Shown here: positions 1 to 7,513 of the stretch, piece after piece
Numbering within the stretch: position 1 is the first letter of the stretch
Layout: every line of letters begins with the position of its first letter
Source of the DNA: Rhodobacteraceae bacterium UBA6273
Lineage (GTDB): Bacteria; Pseudomonadota; Alphaproteobacteria; Rhodobacterales; Rhodobacteraceae
Reading direction: 5' to 3'
NCBI GenBank assembly: GCA_002440625.1
Contig: DJUV01000235.1
Span: forward strand, 1-11,842
DNA: 11,842 nucleotides
Notes under the pieces: model-generated
Database searches by the model: none
What the model saw: only the letters and a program-made list of their open reading frames with translations
What the model was told of the DNA's origin: nothing
Program-made: the position numbers and the translations under genes

Positions 1-1074
1 GCCATGTCGGGCGGCGTGGACAGTTCCGTGGTCGCCGCGATGCTGAAGGACGAAGGCTATGACGTCGTCGGCGTGACCTTGCAGCTTTACGATCACGGTG
101 CGGCGCTGGCGAAAAAGGGGGCCTGTTGCGCCGGGCAGGACATCCACGATGCGCGCCGCGTGGCCGATGCGATGGGGTTCGCCCATTATGTGCTCGACTA
201 TGAAAACATGTTCCGCGAATCCGTGATCGACGAATTCGCCGATGCCTATCTTGCCGGGGCCACGCCGGTGCCCTGCATCCGGTGCAACGAACGGGTCAAG
301 TTCAAGGATCTGCTGGCGACGGCCCGGGATCTCGAAGCCGATTGCATGGCCACGGGGCATTACATCCAGCGCAAGATGGGGCCGCTGGGGGCCGAGTTGC
401 ATTGCGCCGCCGATGCGGTGCGCGATCAGTCCTATTTCCTTTTCTCCACCACCCCCGAACAACTGGCCTTCCTGCGCTTCCCGCTGGGCCATCTGGCGTC
501 GAAAGCCGAAACGCGGGCCTTGGCGGCGAAATACGGGCTGTCGGTCGCCGACAAGCCCGACAGCCAGGACATCTGCTTTGTCCCGAATGGCAATTACGCG
601 AGCGTCATCGAAAAACTCCGCCCCGGCGCCGCCGACCCCGGCGAGATCGTCGATCTCGACGGCAACATCCTCGGGACCCATCGCGGCGTGATCCATTACA
701 CGATCGGCCAGCGCCGTGGCCTCGGCATCGGCGGGCTTGGCGATAACCCGCTCTATGTCGTCCGGCTCGACCCCGACAGCCGTCGCGTCATCGTCGGCCC
801 GAAGGAGGCGTTGGAAACCCGCATGGTTCCGGTGCGCGAGATCAACTGGCTTGGCGATGCGCCCTTCGATGCCCGTCCGGAATGGCAGGCGAATGTCCGC
901 ATCCGCTCCACCCGCGCGCCGCGTCCCGCGGTGATCCGGCCCCTGTCGCCGACCACCGCCGAGGTCGAACTTCTCGACCCCGAGGAAGGGGTCAGCCCCG
1001 GTCAGGCCTGCGTCTTCTACGAACAGGGCAGCAGCCGCATTCTTGGCGGCGGCTGGATCTGGCGCAGTTACTGA
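1..1074 (+). CDS. mnmA: tRNA-specific 2-thiouridylase MnmA (5'-truncated by window edge)
   Basis: MnmA is a cytoplasmic enzyme that thiolates U34 of tRNA Lys, Glu and Gln, using ATP and a persulfide sulfur donor. The frame is open from base 1 (an Ala codon precedes the ATG at 4). The PP-loop SGGVDSS begins at residue 2 when counting from that Met, whereas family members normally carry an N-terminal extension before it. I therefore treat the true start as lying outside the window and the ATG as internal. The nucleophilic cysteine is in RCNERVKF (C94 by this count) and the second active-site cysteine is in SQDICFV (C191). ATGHY (about 116-120) and DQSYFLF (about 141-147) are further family motifs. 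The C-terminal beta-barrel region ends at a TGA at 1072-1074. The gene converges on lpxB and is not part of the envelope cluster. Confidence 0.95.
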   Translation, partial: AMSGGVDSSVVAAMLKDEGYDVVGVTLQLYDHGAALAKKGACCAGQDIHDARRVADAMGFAHYVLDYENMFRESVIDEFADAYLAGATPVPCIRCNERVKFKDLLATARDLEADCMATGHYIQRKMGPLGAELHCAADAVRDQSYFLFSTTPEQLAFLRFPLGHLASKAETRALAAKYGLSVADKPDSQDICFVPNGNYASVIEKLRPGAADPGEIVDLDGNILGTHRGVIHYTIGQRRGLGIGGLGDNPLYVVRLDPDSRRVIVGPKEALETRMVPVREINWLGDAPFDARPEWQANVRIRSTRAPRPAVIRPLSPTTAEVELLDPEEGVSPGQACVFYEQGSSRILGGGWIWRSY

Positions 1075-1099
1075 GCCTTACTTTCTGCCCGAAAATACT

Positions 1100-1127
1100 C
1101 CGGGGGGAAACCCGGATGAAATCCGGG
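1100..1127. terminator. GC-rich stem-loop in the mnmA/lpxB convergent spacer
   Basis: CCCGGAT (1111-1117) and ATCCGGG (1121-1127) form a perfect 7-bp stem with a GAA loop. An alternative, mutually exclusive stem pairs CCGGG (1100-1104) with CCCGG (1111-1115). Read on the minus strand, downstream of lpxB, the 7-bp stem is followed by TTT and then C-rich sequence, so a weak intrinsic terminator for the lpx cluster is plausible. The stem is symmetrical and could act on either strand. Its position between two convergent stop codons supports a 3'-end role, but the lack of a long T-run lowers certainty. Confidence 0.5.
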
Positions 1128-1131
1128 ATAG

Positions 1132-1152
1132 GGGGGCAGTGCCCCCTTCTTC
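1132..1152 (+). terminator. Probable mnmA transcription terminator
   Basis: GGGGGC (1132-1137) and GCCCCC (1141-1146) form a 6-bp all-GC stem with an AGT loop, followed on the + strand by TTCTTC. It lies 58 bp after the mnmA stop. The pyrimidine-rich tail is T-poor, as is often seen in GC-rich genomes, and it runs into the lpxB stop codon (complement of 1151-1153). On the minus strand the same stem would follow the lpxB stop directly and could stabilise the mRNA 3' end. Confidence 0.5.
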
Positions 1153-2293
1153 AGAGATGGGCCAGCACCGACCGCGCCGCGCGCAGCCCCGGCGGCTCGC
1201 CACCCGCACCAAGCCGGTCCATCGTCACTGCCATCGCCGCGAACTGGCGTTCGCGCGCGTCCTTGTCGTCGATGAGCGCCATCAGCGCATGGGAAATCGG
1301 CCCCGGCTGGCAGGCGGGGCCAAGGAACTCCGGCACCGCCCGTGTTTCGGAGACGATGTTGACCAGCGTTACCGTGTCGATCAATGCGGCGCGCTTCATC
1401 ATCCACCAGGTCAGGCGGTTGAAGTCATGGGCAATGACCATCGGCACCCGGTTCGCCGCGAGTTCAAGGCTGACAGTCCCGGAGGCCGCGAGGGCGAGGT
1501 CAGCGGCGGCGAAGGCGCGGGCCTTGTCCTCGGGCGTCTCCACCACCAAGGGCGCGACTTTCCAGCGCGCGGCGAGGTCGCGGACGACGCCGGCGACGCC
1601 GCGCACGGTGGGCAGGATCACCCGAAGGTCTGGCACCCGGTCCCGGAGCCGCGCGATGGCTTCCTCGAAGCGGGGGGCGAGGCGCATGACCTCCCCGCGC
1701 CGCGATCCGGGCAGGCAGAGAAGCACCGGCTGGCGCGGACCGATCGACTGCGTCTCGCGGAACGCTTCCGCCTCCTCCGGGGTGGCGCGCGTCTCGGCCA
1801 CGACCGGATGGCCGACGAAATCGCAGGCCATGCCGGCGGCTTCCATATAGGGCGGCTCGAAGGGGAAGAGCGCCAGCACATGGTCGATGACTGTCGCCAT
1901 CTTGGCGGCGCGACCGGGACGCCAGGCCCAGACGGTGGGCGCGACATAATGGATGGTGCGCTGTCCGGGGTTCGCCGCGCGCACGGCACGGGCGACGCGC
2001 AGGCAGAAATCGGGGCTGTCGATGGTGATGAGGGCGTCCGGCTTCAGCTTCAGGACCGCCTCGGCGGTTTCCTTCAGGCGGCGCTTGAGGTCGAGATACT
2101 TCGGCAGGATCTCCACCAGCCCCATCACCGAAAGTTCTTCCATCGGGAAAAGGCTTTGCAACCCCTCTGCCGCCATCTTCGGCCCGCCGACACCGTGAAA
2201 CTCAACCCCCGGTGCCAGCGACTTCAGCCCCGCCATCAGCGCCGCGCCGAGCGCGTCGCCCGAAGCCTCACCCGCTATGAGGAAAAGTCTCAT
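1151..2293 (-). CDS. lpxB: Lipid-A-disaccharide synthase LpxB
   Basis: This inner-membrane-associated glycosyltransferase (family GT19) joins UDP-2,3-diacylglucosamine and lipid X into the lipid A disaccharide 1-phosphate. The protein is 380 aa, normal for LpxB. The N-terminus MRLFLIAGEASGD carries the family's GEASGD motif. IDSPDF (91-96) is the expected acidic region of the donor/acceptor site, and further in are PTVWAWRPGR and FVGHPVV, both typical of LpxB. I chose the ATG at 2293 because it overlaps the lpxI stop as ATGA and has GGGAG just upstream. A TTG five codons earlier, at 2308, is the only in-frame alternative and is less likely. It is the last gene of the cluster, so it probably depends on transcription from upstream. 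It uses the product of lpxI, the gene immediately before it. Confidence 0.96.
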   Translation of the reverse strand: MRLFLIAGEASGDALGAALMAGLKSLAPGVEFHGVGGPKMAAEGLQSLFPMEELSVMGLVEILPKYLDLKRRLKETAEAVLKLKPDALITIDSPDFCLRVARAVRAANPGQRTIHYVAPTVWAWRPGRAAKMATVIDHVLALFPFEPPYMEAAGMACDFVGHPVVAETRATPEEAEAFRETQSIGPRQPVLLCLPGSRRGEVMRLAPRFEEAIARLRDRVPDLRVILPTVRGVAGVVRDLAARWKVAPLVVETPEDKARAFAAADLALAASGTVSLELAANRVPMVIAHDFNRLTWWMMKRAALIDTVTLVNIVSETRAVPEFLGPACQPGPISHALMALIDDKDARERQFAAMAVTMDRLGAGGEPPGLRAARSVLAHL

Positions 2294-3114
2294 GGCTCCC
2301 GCGCCCAAAGGAAAAGGCCGCTCGCCTCAGCCTCTGCCTCAGCGACCTTGCGGTCAAGAAGGATCGCGCCACCGGCTTCCCAGACGATCCCGGCAAGACC
2401 GGCGCGGGCGGCGGCCCGCACGGTTTCGGGGCCAAGGGTCGGCAAGTCGAAACGGCGGTCCTGGCCCGGCTTCGGAGCCTTGTAGAAAACACCCTTCGCG
2501 CCCTTCGGGTTGGCCCTCAGCCCGCCGCAGCTTGCGGCCACGAAACCGAGCATGGCATCGGTCCCCGGCAGGGTCTCGATGGCAAGGCAAAGGCCCTGCG
2601 CCACCACCGCGCCCTGTCCGATGTCGAGCGGCCCGAGGTCTTTCACGATCTCCGCCGCGCGCGCCGCATCGCGGCGGTCGGCCTCGGTCGGCGCACCGCA
2701 AAGGATGCCCGCCCCCGGCACGAGGTCGGGGGCAATCTCCTCGGCGCCGACGACTTCCATGTCCCAATCCTCGAAGATCGCGGCAACGGCGCGGAGCACG
2801 GCATCGTCGCCCGTTTGCATGGCGCCGACAATGCGCGGCACCAAGGCCGCCGTTTGCGGATCGAAAAGCTCAGGCTCGATGCGCGGCCGGCGGATGGCGC
2901 CGGCGAAGACCACCCGTTTGACGCCCAGCCCGACGAGATGATCGAGAAACGGCACCAGCCGTTCGATGCGGAAACTGATCGGGGTCTCATCCGGCAGGTC
3001 GGGCGGAAAGCCGTCAAGGCTGCCGGCGACAAAGGGCGCGCCCGCCGCCCGCAGCGCCGCCACCAGATGAACCGGAAGGCCGCCCTGCCCGGCAATGATC
3101 GCCGTCACGCTCAT
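2290..3114 (-). CDS. lpxI: UDP-2,3-diacylglucosamine pyrophosphatase LpxI
   Basis: LpxI (DUF1009 family) hydrolyses UDP-2,3-diacylglucosamine to lipid X and UMP. It replaces the unrelated LpxH of gammaproteobacteria. The 274-aa product has the family N-terminus, SVTAIIAGQGGLP, followed by a small N-terminal domain. The C-terminal domain includes GDDAVLR (102-108) near the domain boundary, LPGTDAML (182-189) and the FDLPTLGPET stretch (222-231). D223 there is probably the counterpart of the catalytic aspartate described in Caulobacter LpxI, an alignment I made from memory. The ATG at 3114 overlaps the lpxA stop as ATGA, and the stop overlaps the lpxB start the same way, so all three genes look translationally coupled. 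The ribosome-binding site is weak, consistent with coupling. Confidence 0.94.
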   Translation of the reverse strand: MSVTAIIAGQGGLPVHLVAALRAAGAPFVAGSLDGFPPDLPDETPISFRIERLVPFLDHLVGLGVKRVVFAGAIRRPRIEPELFDPQTAALVPRIVGAMQTGDDAVLRAVAAIFEDWDMEVVGAEEIAPDLVPGAGILCGAPTEADRRDAARAAEIVKDLGPLDIGQGAVVAQGLCLAIETLPGTDAMLGFVAASCGGLRANPKGAKGVFYKAPKPGQDRRFDLPTLGPETVRAAARAGLAGIVWEAGGAILLDRKVAEAEAEASGLFLWAREP

Positions 3115-3905
3115 CTTGGCGTCAGGAACGAGCGATCCGACGGGCCGAGGATGAAGTCGAGAACCTCGCGCACCAGCGCAGAGTCGCTGCTCTTTTCGGC
3201 CGAGGCCCGGGCGGTTTCGCGGAAGGTGCCGCCGCCGAGCGCGTCGAGAAGTTCGCGCAGAGCCGCGATATCGGACCGCCCGGCCCCGCGCCGCTTCAGC
3301 CCGACAAGGTTCAGCCCGTCCAGCGCACCGCGCGGCCCCTGCACCAGACCATGCGGGATCACGTCCGCCGTCACCATCGTCACTGCGCCGATCATCGCAC
3401 CGCGCCCGATGCGGACGAACTGGTGGACGCCGGAAAGCCCGCCGATGATGACCTCATCCTCAAGCACGCAATGCCCGGCAAGAGCGGCGTTGTTGACGAG
3501 GATCACGTGGTTGCCGATCTGGCAGTCATGGGCGACGTGAGAGCCAGCCATGAAAAGCCCGTCGTCGCCCACCCGCGTCACGCCGCCGCCGCCCTCGGTG
3601 CCTGTGTTCATCGTCACATTCTCGCGGATACGGTTCCGCGCACCGATCACCAGCCGCGTCGCCTCGCCCCGGAACTTAAGATCCTGCGGAATCTCGCCCA
3701 GCGTCGTGAAGGGAAAGACCACGGTGTCATCGCCGATCTCGGTCTGGCCCGTCACCACGACATGGGATTTCAGCTCCACGCCCCGGCCAAGCACCACCTT
3801 CGGCCCGACGATGCAGAACGGTCCGATCCGGCAGTCCGGCCCGATCACCGCCCCCGGCTCGATCACGGCGGAAGGGTGGATCTGCGCGCTCGTGTGTAGA
3901 GACAT
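3111..3905 (-). CDS. lpxA: UDP-N-acetylglucosamine 3-O-acyltransferase LpxA
   Basis: LpxA carries out the first step of lipid A synthesis, moving a 3-hydroxyacyl chain from ACP to the 3-OH of UDP-GlcNAc. The 264-aa protein shows the left-handed beta-helix hexapeptide pattern from about residue 10 to 185 (for example HPSAVIEPGAVIGPD) and then an alpha-helical C-terminus starting near LVGLKRRG. The catalytic histidine is H126 in SHVAHDCQIGN, matching E. coli H125. Aligned on HQF (161-163), the position equal to E. coli G173, which sets acyl length, is A174. The ATG at 3905 is 2 nt after the fabZ stop, with AGGGA upstream inside fabZ. FabZ and LpxA draw on the same hydroxyacyl-ACP pool, which explains the pairing. 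Confidence 0.96.
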   Translation of the reverse strand: MSLHTSAQIHPSAVIEPGAVIGPDCRIGPFCIVGPKVVLGRGVELKSHVVVTGQTEIGDDTVVFPFTTLGEIPQDLKFRGEATRLVIGARNRIRENVTMNTGTEGGGGVTRVGDDGLFMAGSHVAHDCQIGNHVILVNNAALAGHCVLEDEVIIGGLSGVHQFVRIGRGAMIGAVTMVTADVIPHGLVQGPRGALDGLNLVGLKRRGAGRSDIAALRELLDALGGGTFRETARASAEKSSDSALVREVLDFILGPSDRSFLTPR

Positions 3906-3907
3906 CG

Positions 3908-4366
3908 TCAGTCCCTGAGGTCCATCATGGCGACGATCTCGGCCTCACAGCACATTTCGCCGTTCACCCTGGCCTCGCCGTGGAATTTCCAGATCTTGCC
4001 GCCGCCGCGCTTGACCGTCATGTGCAGCATCAGCACGTCGCCCGGCACCACCATGCGACGGAACCGGCAACTGTCGATGCTGAGGAAATAGGTCAGGAGG
4101 TCACGTCCGACCACATCCATCGAGATGCCGACGAGCACCGCCGCCGCCTGGGCCATCGCCTCGACCACGAGGACGCCGGGCATGATCGGCTTGGCCGGGA
4201 AATGGCCCTGGAAATGCGGCTCGTTGATGGTGACGTTCTTGACGCCGACGCAGCCCTTGTCCCTGACGATATCGACAACCTTGTCGATCAGCAGAAACGG
4301 ATACCGGTGCGGAATGATCCGCTGGATGAGGTCGAGATCGGCCTCGGTGATAGCAGCGTCGGTCAT
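3908..4366 (-). CDS. fabZ: 3-hydroxyacyl-ACP dehydratase FabZ
   Basis: FabZ is a cytoplasmic hot-dog-fold enzyme that dehydrates 3-hydroxyacyl-ACP to trans-2-enoyl-ACP in fatty acid elongation. The protein is 152 aa. It has the conserved [10 protein letters not shown] (17-26) and the catalytic pair H55 in [12 protein letters not shown] and E69 in VVEAMAQ. The frame is open further upstream, to about 4423, but the ATG at 4366 is preferred: AAGGAG lies 5 nt before it (complement of 4372-4377) and the resulting length fits the family. FabZ competes with LpxA for 3-hydroxyacyl-ACP, so co-expression with lpxA helps balance phospholipid and lipid A synthesis. Confidence 0.96.
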   Translation of the reverse strand: MTDAAITEADLDLIQRIIPHRYPFLLIDKVVDIVRDKGCVGVKNVTINEPHFQGHFPAKPIMPGVLVVEAMAQAAAVLVGISMDVVGRDLLTYFLSIDSCRFRRMVVPGDVLMLHMTVKRGGGKIWKFHGEARVNGEMCCEAEIVAMMDLRD

Positions 4367-4388
4367 TCTCGCTCCTTCCGCAGTGCTT

Positions 4389-4411
4389 GGGCGATAGCTA
4401 GCAACTCGCCC
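4389..4411 (-). other. Stem-loop in the skp-fabZ spacer
   Basis: The 69-nt gap between the skp stop and the fabZ start contains a 6-bp stem, GGGCGA (4389-4394) with TCGCCC (4406-4411), and an 11-nt loop that includes the palindrome GCTAGC. No T-run follows, so it is not an obvious terminator. It could be an RNA processing or stability element, or a chance structure in GC-rich DNA. It lies 11 nt upstream of the fabZ Shine-Dalgarno. Confidence 0.3.
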
Positions 4412-4435
4412 ACCCTGAGGCAAGCTTGTCCGGAA

Positions 4436-5062
4436 TCAGTTGCCACCGTTGGCGCCGGGTGCGGGCGCCGGAGCAGGCTGCGGCACGGGTGCAGGGGTCG
4501 GTTCAGGCGCGGGATCGGTCGCATCCTCGCCGGCGCCGAGCTTGGCGTCGATGCTCGCGATCATGTCGTCGGTCACGTCGATCGAATCCGCCGAAACGAA
4601 GATCGCGCGGGAATCCAGCACCACCACTGCGCCACGCTCGCGAAGGACTTCGCCCATCACCGGCAGCGCGGCGGCATAGAATCGCTGCCGCTCGGCGTCG
4701 GAAATCCGCCCGATCGCCCGACCCTTGGCGTCCTGCGCACTCCGCAACTCCACCACGCGGGCGTCGAAGGCATCGGCCGCCTTGCGGAAGGCCTCCGGGT
4801 CCATGGTGGGCCGGGCATTGGTCAGGGCCTTTTCCTCGGAGACGAGCTTCGCTTCAAGATCACGGTTTTCGGCGGCAAGAGCGGCCGAAATGTCGGTGAG
4901 GTGCTTGGCCGCCCGCTTACCCCAGGCGGATTCGCTGTAAAGCCGGTCCTGGTTGATGGTCAGGATCGCACTGGCGGGGGGGGACGGTGACGCGGTCTGG
5001 GCAAACAGGGGCGCGGCGCCTGCGAAAAGCGCCGCGGCCAGCCATGCCGGAAGGATGCGCAT
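4436..5062 (-). CDS. skp: Periplasmic chaperone, Skp/OmpH family
   Basis: Skp-type chaperones bind unfolded outer-membrane proteins in the periplasm and hand them to the Bam complex. The 208-aa product starts with a signal peptide (hydrophobic core about 7-17, likely cleavage after A21 in PLFA/Q). The OmpH-like region begins at ILTINQDRLYSES (33-45), continues as a charged, coiled-coil-prone helix pair (about 55-140), and returns to the small beta body at GAVVVLDSRAIFVS (144-157). VTDDMIASID near 163-172 is typical of the family. The last 26 residues or so (183-208) form a Pro/Ala-rich tail absent from E. coli Skp. The ATG shares TGATG with the bamA stop, so translation is probably coupled. 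Overall conservation is low, as usual in this family; the call rests on architecture plus position after bamA. Confidence 0.88.
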   Translation of the reverse strand: MRILPAWLAAALFAGAAPLFAQTASPSPPASAILTINQDRLYSESAWGKRAAKHLTDISAALAAENRDLEAKLVSEEKALTNARPTMDPEAFRKAADAFDARVVELRSAQDAKGRAIGRISDAERQRFYAAALPVMGEVLRERGAVVVLDSRAIFVSADSIDVTDDMIASIDAKLGAGEDATDPAPEPTPAPVPQPAPAPAPGANGGN

Positions 5063-7383
5063 CAGAACTTCGTCGAGATGGACAGGTCGAAGTTCTGCTC
5101 CTTGTCGTAGCTTTCCTTCTGGATCGCCTTCGAGAAGTTGAAGCGCAAGGGACCGATCGGCGAAGACCAGAGGATGGAGACGCCAACGGACGACCGCAGG
5201 TTCATGCTGTCGTCGACGGCGCCGCCAAGGTTGTTGTCCAGCCCCCAGACCGAACCGACATCGGCGAAGAGACCGCCGGTGATGCCATATTCCTCGGGCA
5301 GGCCGATCGGGAATTCCGCCTCTAGCCGTGCCACGGCGAAATAGTTGCCGCCAAGGGCGTCTTCGTTAACCACGGTCAGGTCGCGCGGCCCGAGGCCGTT
5401 CGGCTCGAAACCGCGGATCTTGCCGTTGCCCGTAAAGCGATCGACAATGCGGCTGTCGCCGCCCGAGGTCATCACGGCGCCGCCCTCGATCTCGGCCCTG
5501 AAGGTTACTTCCTCGCGGAAGGCCTTGATCTGGTAGGACGCCAGCGCCGTCGAGGTGACGGAACTGATGTCGCCGCCGAGGCCGGCGAAATCCTGTCCGA
5601 AGCGGAACAGGAAACCGCGGTTCGGATCAAGGCCGCCGATCCGGTTGTCGAATGTGTAGCGGTAGCCGAGCGCGCTCGTTACTTCGGCGCCGCGGGCTTC
5701 TTCGATCATGAGCAGGTTGGAGGAATTGGCGCTAACGCCTTTCACTTCGTCGCTCGACGCCTTGTAGTGAACATCAAGCTTGCCGAATTCACTGATCGGG
5801 AACTCGAAGCCTACCTCGGTTCCGAACCGCTTTGTCGAGTAATCGGCGTTCTGATTGTTGGTAGTGTTGTAGTAAAGCCGGGTGCTGAACTTCAGATCGC
5901 GGTCAAGGAACGATGGTTCGATGAAGGTGAAGGAGCTGTTCTTGTTGTCCGTCCCCCCCGCTAGATTGAGGCCGACCGTCTGGCCACGGCCAAGGAAGTT
6001 CGTTTCCGTCAGGCCGACAACAAGGCCGATGCCGCCCGAGACGCTGTAGCTCGCGCCGAAGTTGAGCGAACCGGTCGGCTGTTCCTCGACGTTCACATCC
6101 ACGATGACCTGATCGGTCGACGTGCCCTGACGGGCGTTCACATCCGCCGTCTTGAAAAAGCCGAGCGCGCGGATGCGCTCTGCTGCCTGGCGGATCTCAC
6201 GCGGATTGAAGGGGTCACCCTCGACCGAGCGGAACTGCCGCCGAACCACGCGGTCAAGCGTCGTGGCGTTGCCCTCGATGTCGATGCGTTCGACAAAGAC
6301 CCGCGGCCCCTTGGTCAGCGCAAAGACAACGTCGAGCGTCTGGTTCGCCTCGTTCCTGGTGATGCGCGGTTCGACCGCAAGGAAGTTGATACCCTGCTTC
6401 AGCGCAAGGTTCTCCATCCGGGTGATCGCGGTGTCGATGGCCGTCGGCGAATAGGTCACGCCAGACCGGATTCGGATCGAATCCGCATATACACCGGCAT
6501 CCACGCCCGGATATTCGCTGACGACACGGGCCGAATTGATCTTGAAGCTCTGCCCTTCGCGCACGTTGTAGGTCAGGAAGAAGCCTTCGCGGTCGCGCGC
6601 ATATTCCTGCGCCACCGAGAGAACCTGGAAGTCGATGAAGCCGCGGTTGCGGTAGAAATCCGTCAGGAGCTGCTTGTCGAACTCGATCCGGTCGGCCTGA
6701 TAACTGTCGCGCGTGATGAAGGCGCGGAGGAACCCCGCCTGCTTGCTGGCCAGCACCTGGCGCAGGCGGCGGTCGGAATAGCTGCGGTTGCCGGTGAAGG
6801 AAAGCCGCTGAACCTCGGTCACCTTGCCTTCGCGAATCTCGAAGACCACGTCCACGCGGTTGTCACCCCGGTCGATCACCCGCGGCTCGACACGTGCGGC
6901 CATGCGGCCCTTGTCGGAGTAAAGCTGGGTGATGGCAGCGGCATCGGCGGAGATCTGCGCGGGCGAATAGATGCGGCGCCCCTGGGACTTGATGACCGAG
7001 GCAAGCTCTTCGTCCTTCAGCCGGGCGTTGCCTTCGAAGTCGACCACGTTGACAGTAGGATTCTCGACGACCCGGATGATGAGCGTGCCGCCCGACGGCA
7101 CCAGTTCGATGCTGGAAAAGAGGCCGGAAGCGTTCAGCCGCTGGTAAGCGTCGTTCAGCGCCGCCTGGCTGATGGACTCGCCCTGCGCCACGCCGGCGAA
7201 CTTGGCGATGGTCGCCGGCTCGATCCGCTCGTTGCCTTCCACGACCACACGGTTGAAAACGTAGGATTGGGAAAAGGCGGGGACGCCGCCAAAGGCAACG
7301 GCCACCGCAATGAGTCCGACCGCGCTTGCGCGCCGTACGGCAGACAAGGAAAACCTGCGCGCTCCGCCCGAAACCTCCAGCAT
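5062..7383 (-). CDS. bamA: Outer membrane protein assembly factor BamA
   Basis: BamA is the essential Omp85-family insertase that folds beta-barrel proteins into the outer membrane. The 773-aa protein has a signal peptide with a basic N-terminus and a hydrophobic segment at about 20-37, likely cut near AFSQ. Five POTRA domains follow (about 41-108, 109-186, 188-276, 278-358, 361-434), then a 16-strand barrel from about 438 to the end. IRGF (656-659) is the conserved loop-6 motif (VRGF in E. coli). The C-terminus ends in aromatic F773, as expected of a beta-signal. The ATG at 7383 has GAGGGG 6 nt upstream (complement of 7390-7395). The gene sits after rseP and before skp, the usual proteobacterial arrangement. 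Unlike its neighbours, it is preceded by a non-coding gap of about 140 bp with a candidate promoter. Confidence 0.98.
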   Translation of the reverse strand: MLEVSGGARRFSLSAVRRASAVGLIAVAVAFGGVPAFSQSYVFNRVVVEGNERIEPATIAKFAGVAQGESISQAALNDAYQRLNASGLFSSIELVPSGGTLIIRVVENPTVNVVDFEGNARLKDEELASVIKSQGRRIYSPAQISADAAAITQLYSDKGRMAARVEPRVIDRGDNRVDVVFEIREGKVTEVQRLSFTGNRSYSDRRLRQVLASKQAGFLRAFITRDSYQADRIEFDKQLLTDFYRNRGFIDFQVLSVAQEYARDREGFFLTYNVREGQSFKINSARVVSEYPGVDAGVYADSIRIRSGVTYSPTAIDTAITRMENLALKQGINFLAVEPRITRNEANQTLDVVFALTKGPRVFVERIDIEGNATTLDRVVRRQFRSVEGDPFNPREIRQAAERIRALGFFKTADVNARQGTSTDQVIVDVNVEEQPTGSLNFGASYSVSGGIGLVVGLTETNFLGRGQTVGLNLAGGTDNKNSSFTFIEPSFLDRDLKFSTRLYYNTTNNQNADYSTKRFGTEVGFEFPISEFGKLDVHYKASSDEVKGVSANSSNLLMIEEARGAEVTSALGYRYTFDNRIGGLDPNRGFLFRFGQDFAGLGGDISSVTSTALASYQIKAFREEVTFRAEIEGGAVMTSGGDSRIVDRFTGNGKIRGFEPNGLGPRDLTVVNEDALGGNYFAVARLEAEFPIGLPEEYGITGGLFADVGSVWGLDNNLGGAVDDSMNLRSSVGVSILWSSPIGPLRFNFSKAIQKESYDKEQNFDLSISTKF

Positions 7384-7427
7384 GTTCTGCCCCTCACCGC
7401 CGATTATTTAGAATTACCTTTGCAACG

Positions 7428-7456
7428 TGAGTACCGATTCAGAGGGACCTTGTCAA
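7428..7456 (-). promoter_or_regulatory. Candidate promoter upstream of bamA
   Basis: On the minus strand a perfect TTGACA (complement of 7451-7456) is followed after 17 nt by TACTCA (complement of 7428-7433), which matches the -10 consensus poorly. The A/T-rich stretch between it and the bamA Shine-Dalgarno contrasts with the surrounding GC-rich DNA. The predicted leader would be roughly 40 nt. The -35 and spacing are good, but the -10 is weak, so the site is only a candidate for sigma-70-type transcription of bamA and the genes after it. Confidence 0.35.
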
Positions 7457-7488
7457 AAGCCGAGACGCGACCCCGGTAGGGGGCCGCG
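7455..7488 (-). terminator. Candidate intrinsic terminator between the small ORF and bamA
   Basis: CCCC (7471-7474) pairs with GGGG (7479-7482) around a 4-nt loop. CGCG (7466-7469) and CGCG (7485-7488) extend the stem across a small asymmetric bulge. Read on the minus strand, TTTT (complement of 7455-7458) follows 7 nt after the stem and merges with the TTGACA of the candidate promoter. The spacing to the T-run is longer than ideal. Partial termination of the upstream transcript just before a new start is possible. Confidence 0.3.
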
Positions 7489-7513
7489 CATTGCGGTTTC
7501 GAGGGGGCTGAAT

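Noticed and set aside
1043..2485. 480-aa open frame on the + strand
   Set aside because: It is antisense to lpxB and lpxI, is rich in Arg, His, Gly and Asp as expected from the complement of GC3-biased codons, and resembles no protein family.
4367..4423. Longer FabZ start giving 171 aa
   Set aside because: The ATG at 4366 has an excellent AAGGAG and gives the usual family length; the extra residues are not FabZ-like.
5953..5959. Run of seven Cs in bamA as a phase-variation tract
   Set aside because: It encodes conserved-looking Gly-Gly in a barrel strand of an essential gene, and the run is short; no sign of frameshift.
5767..5964. 65-aa + strand frame that looks protein-like
   Set aside because: It lies wholly within the bamA barrel region. 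I saw no clear Shine-Dalgarno, and the bamA reading is continuous and conserved here.
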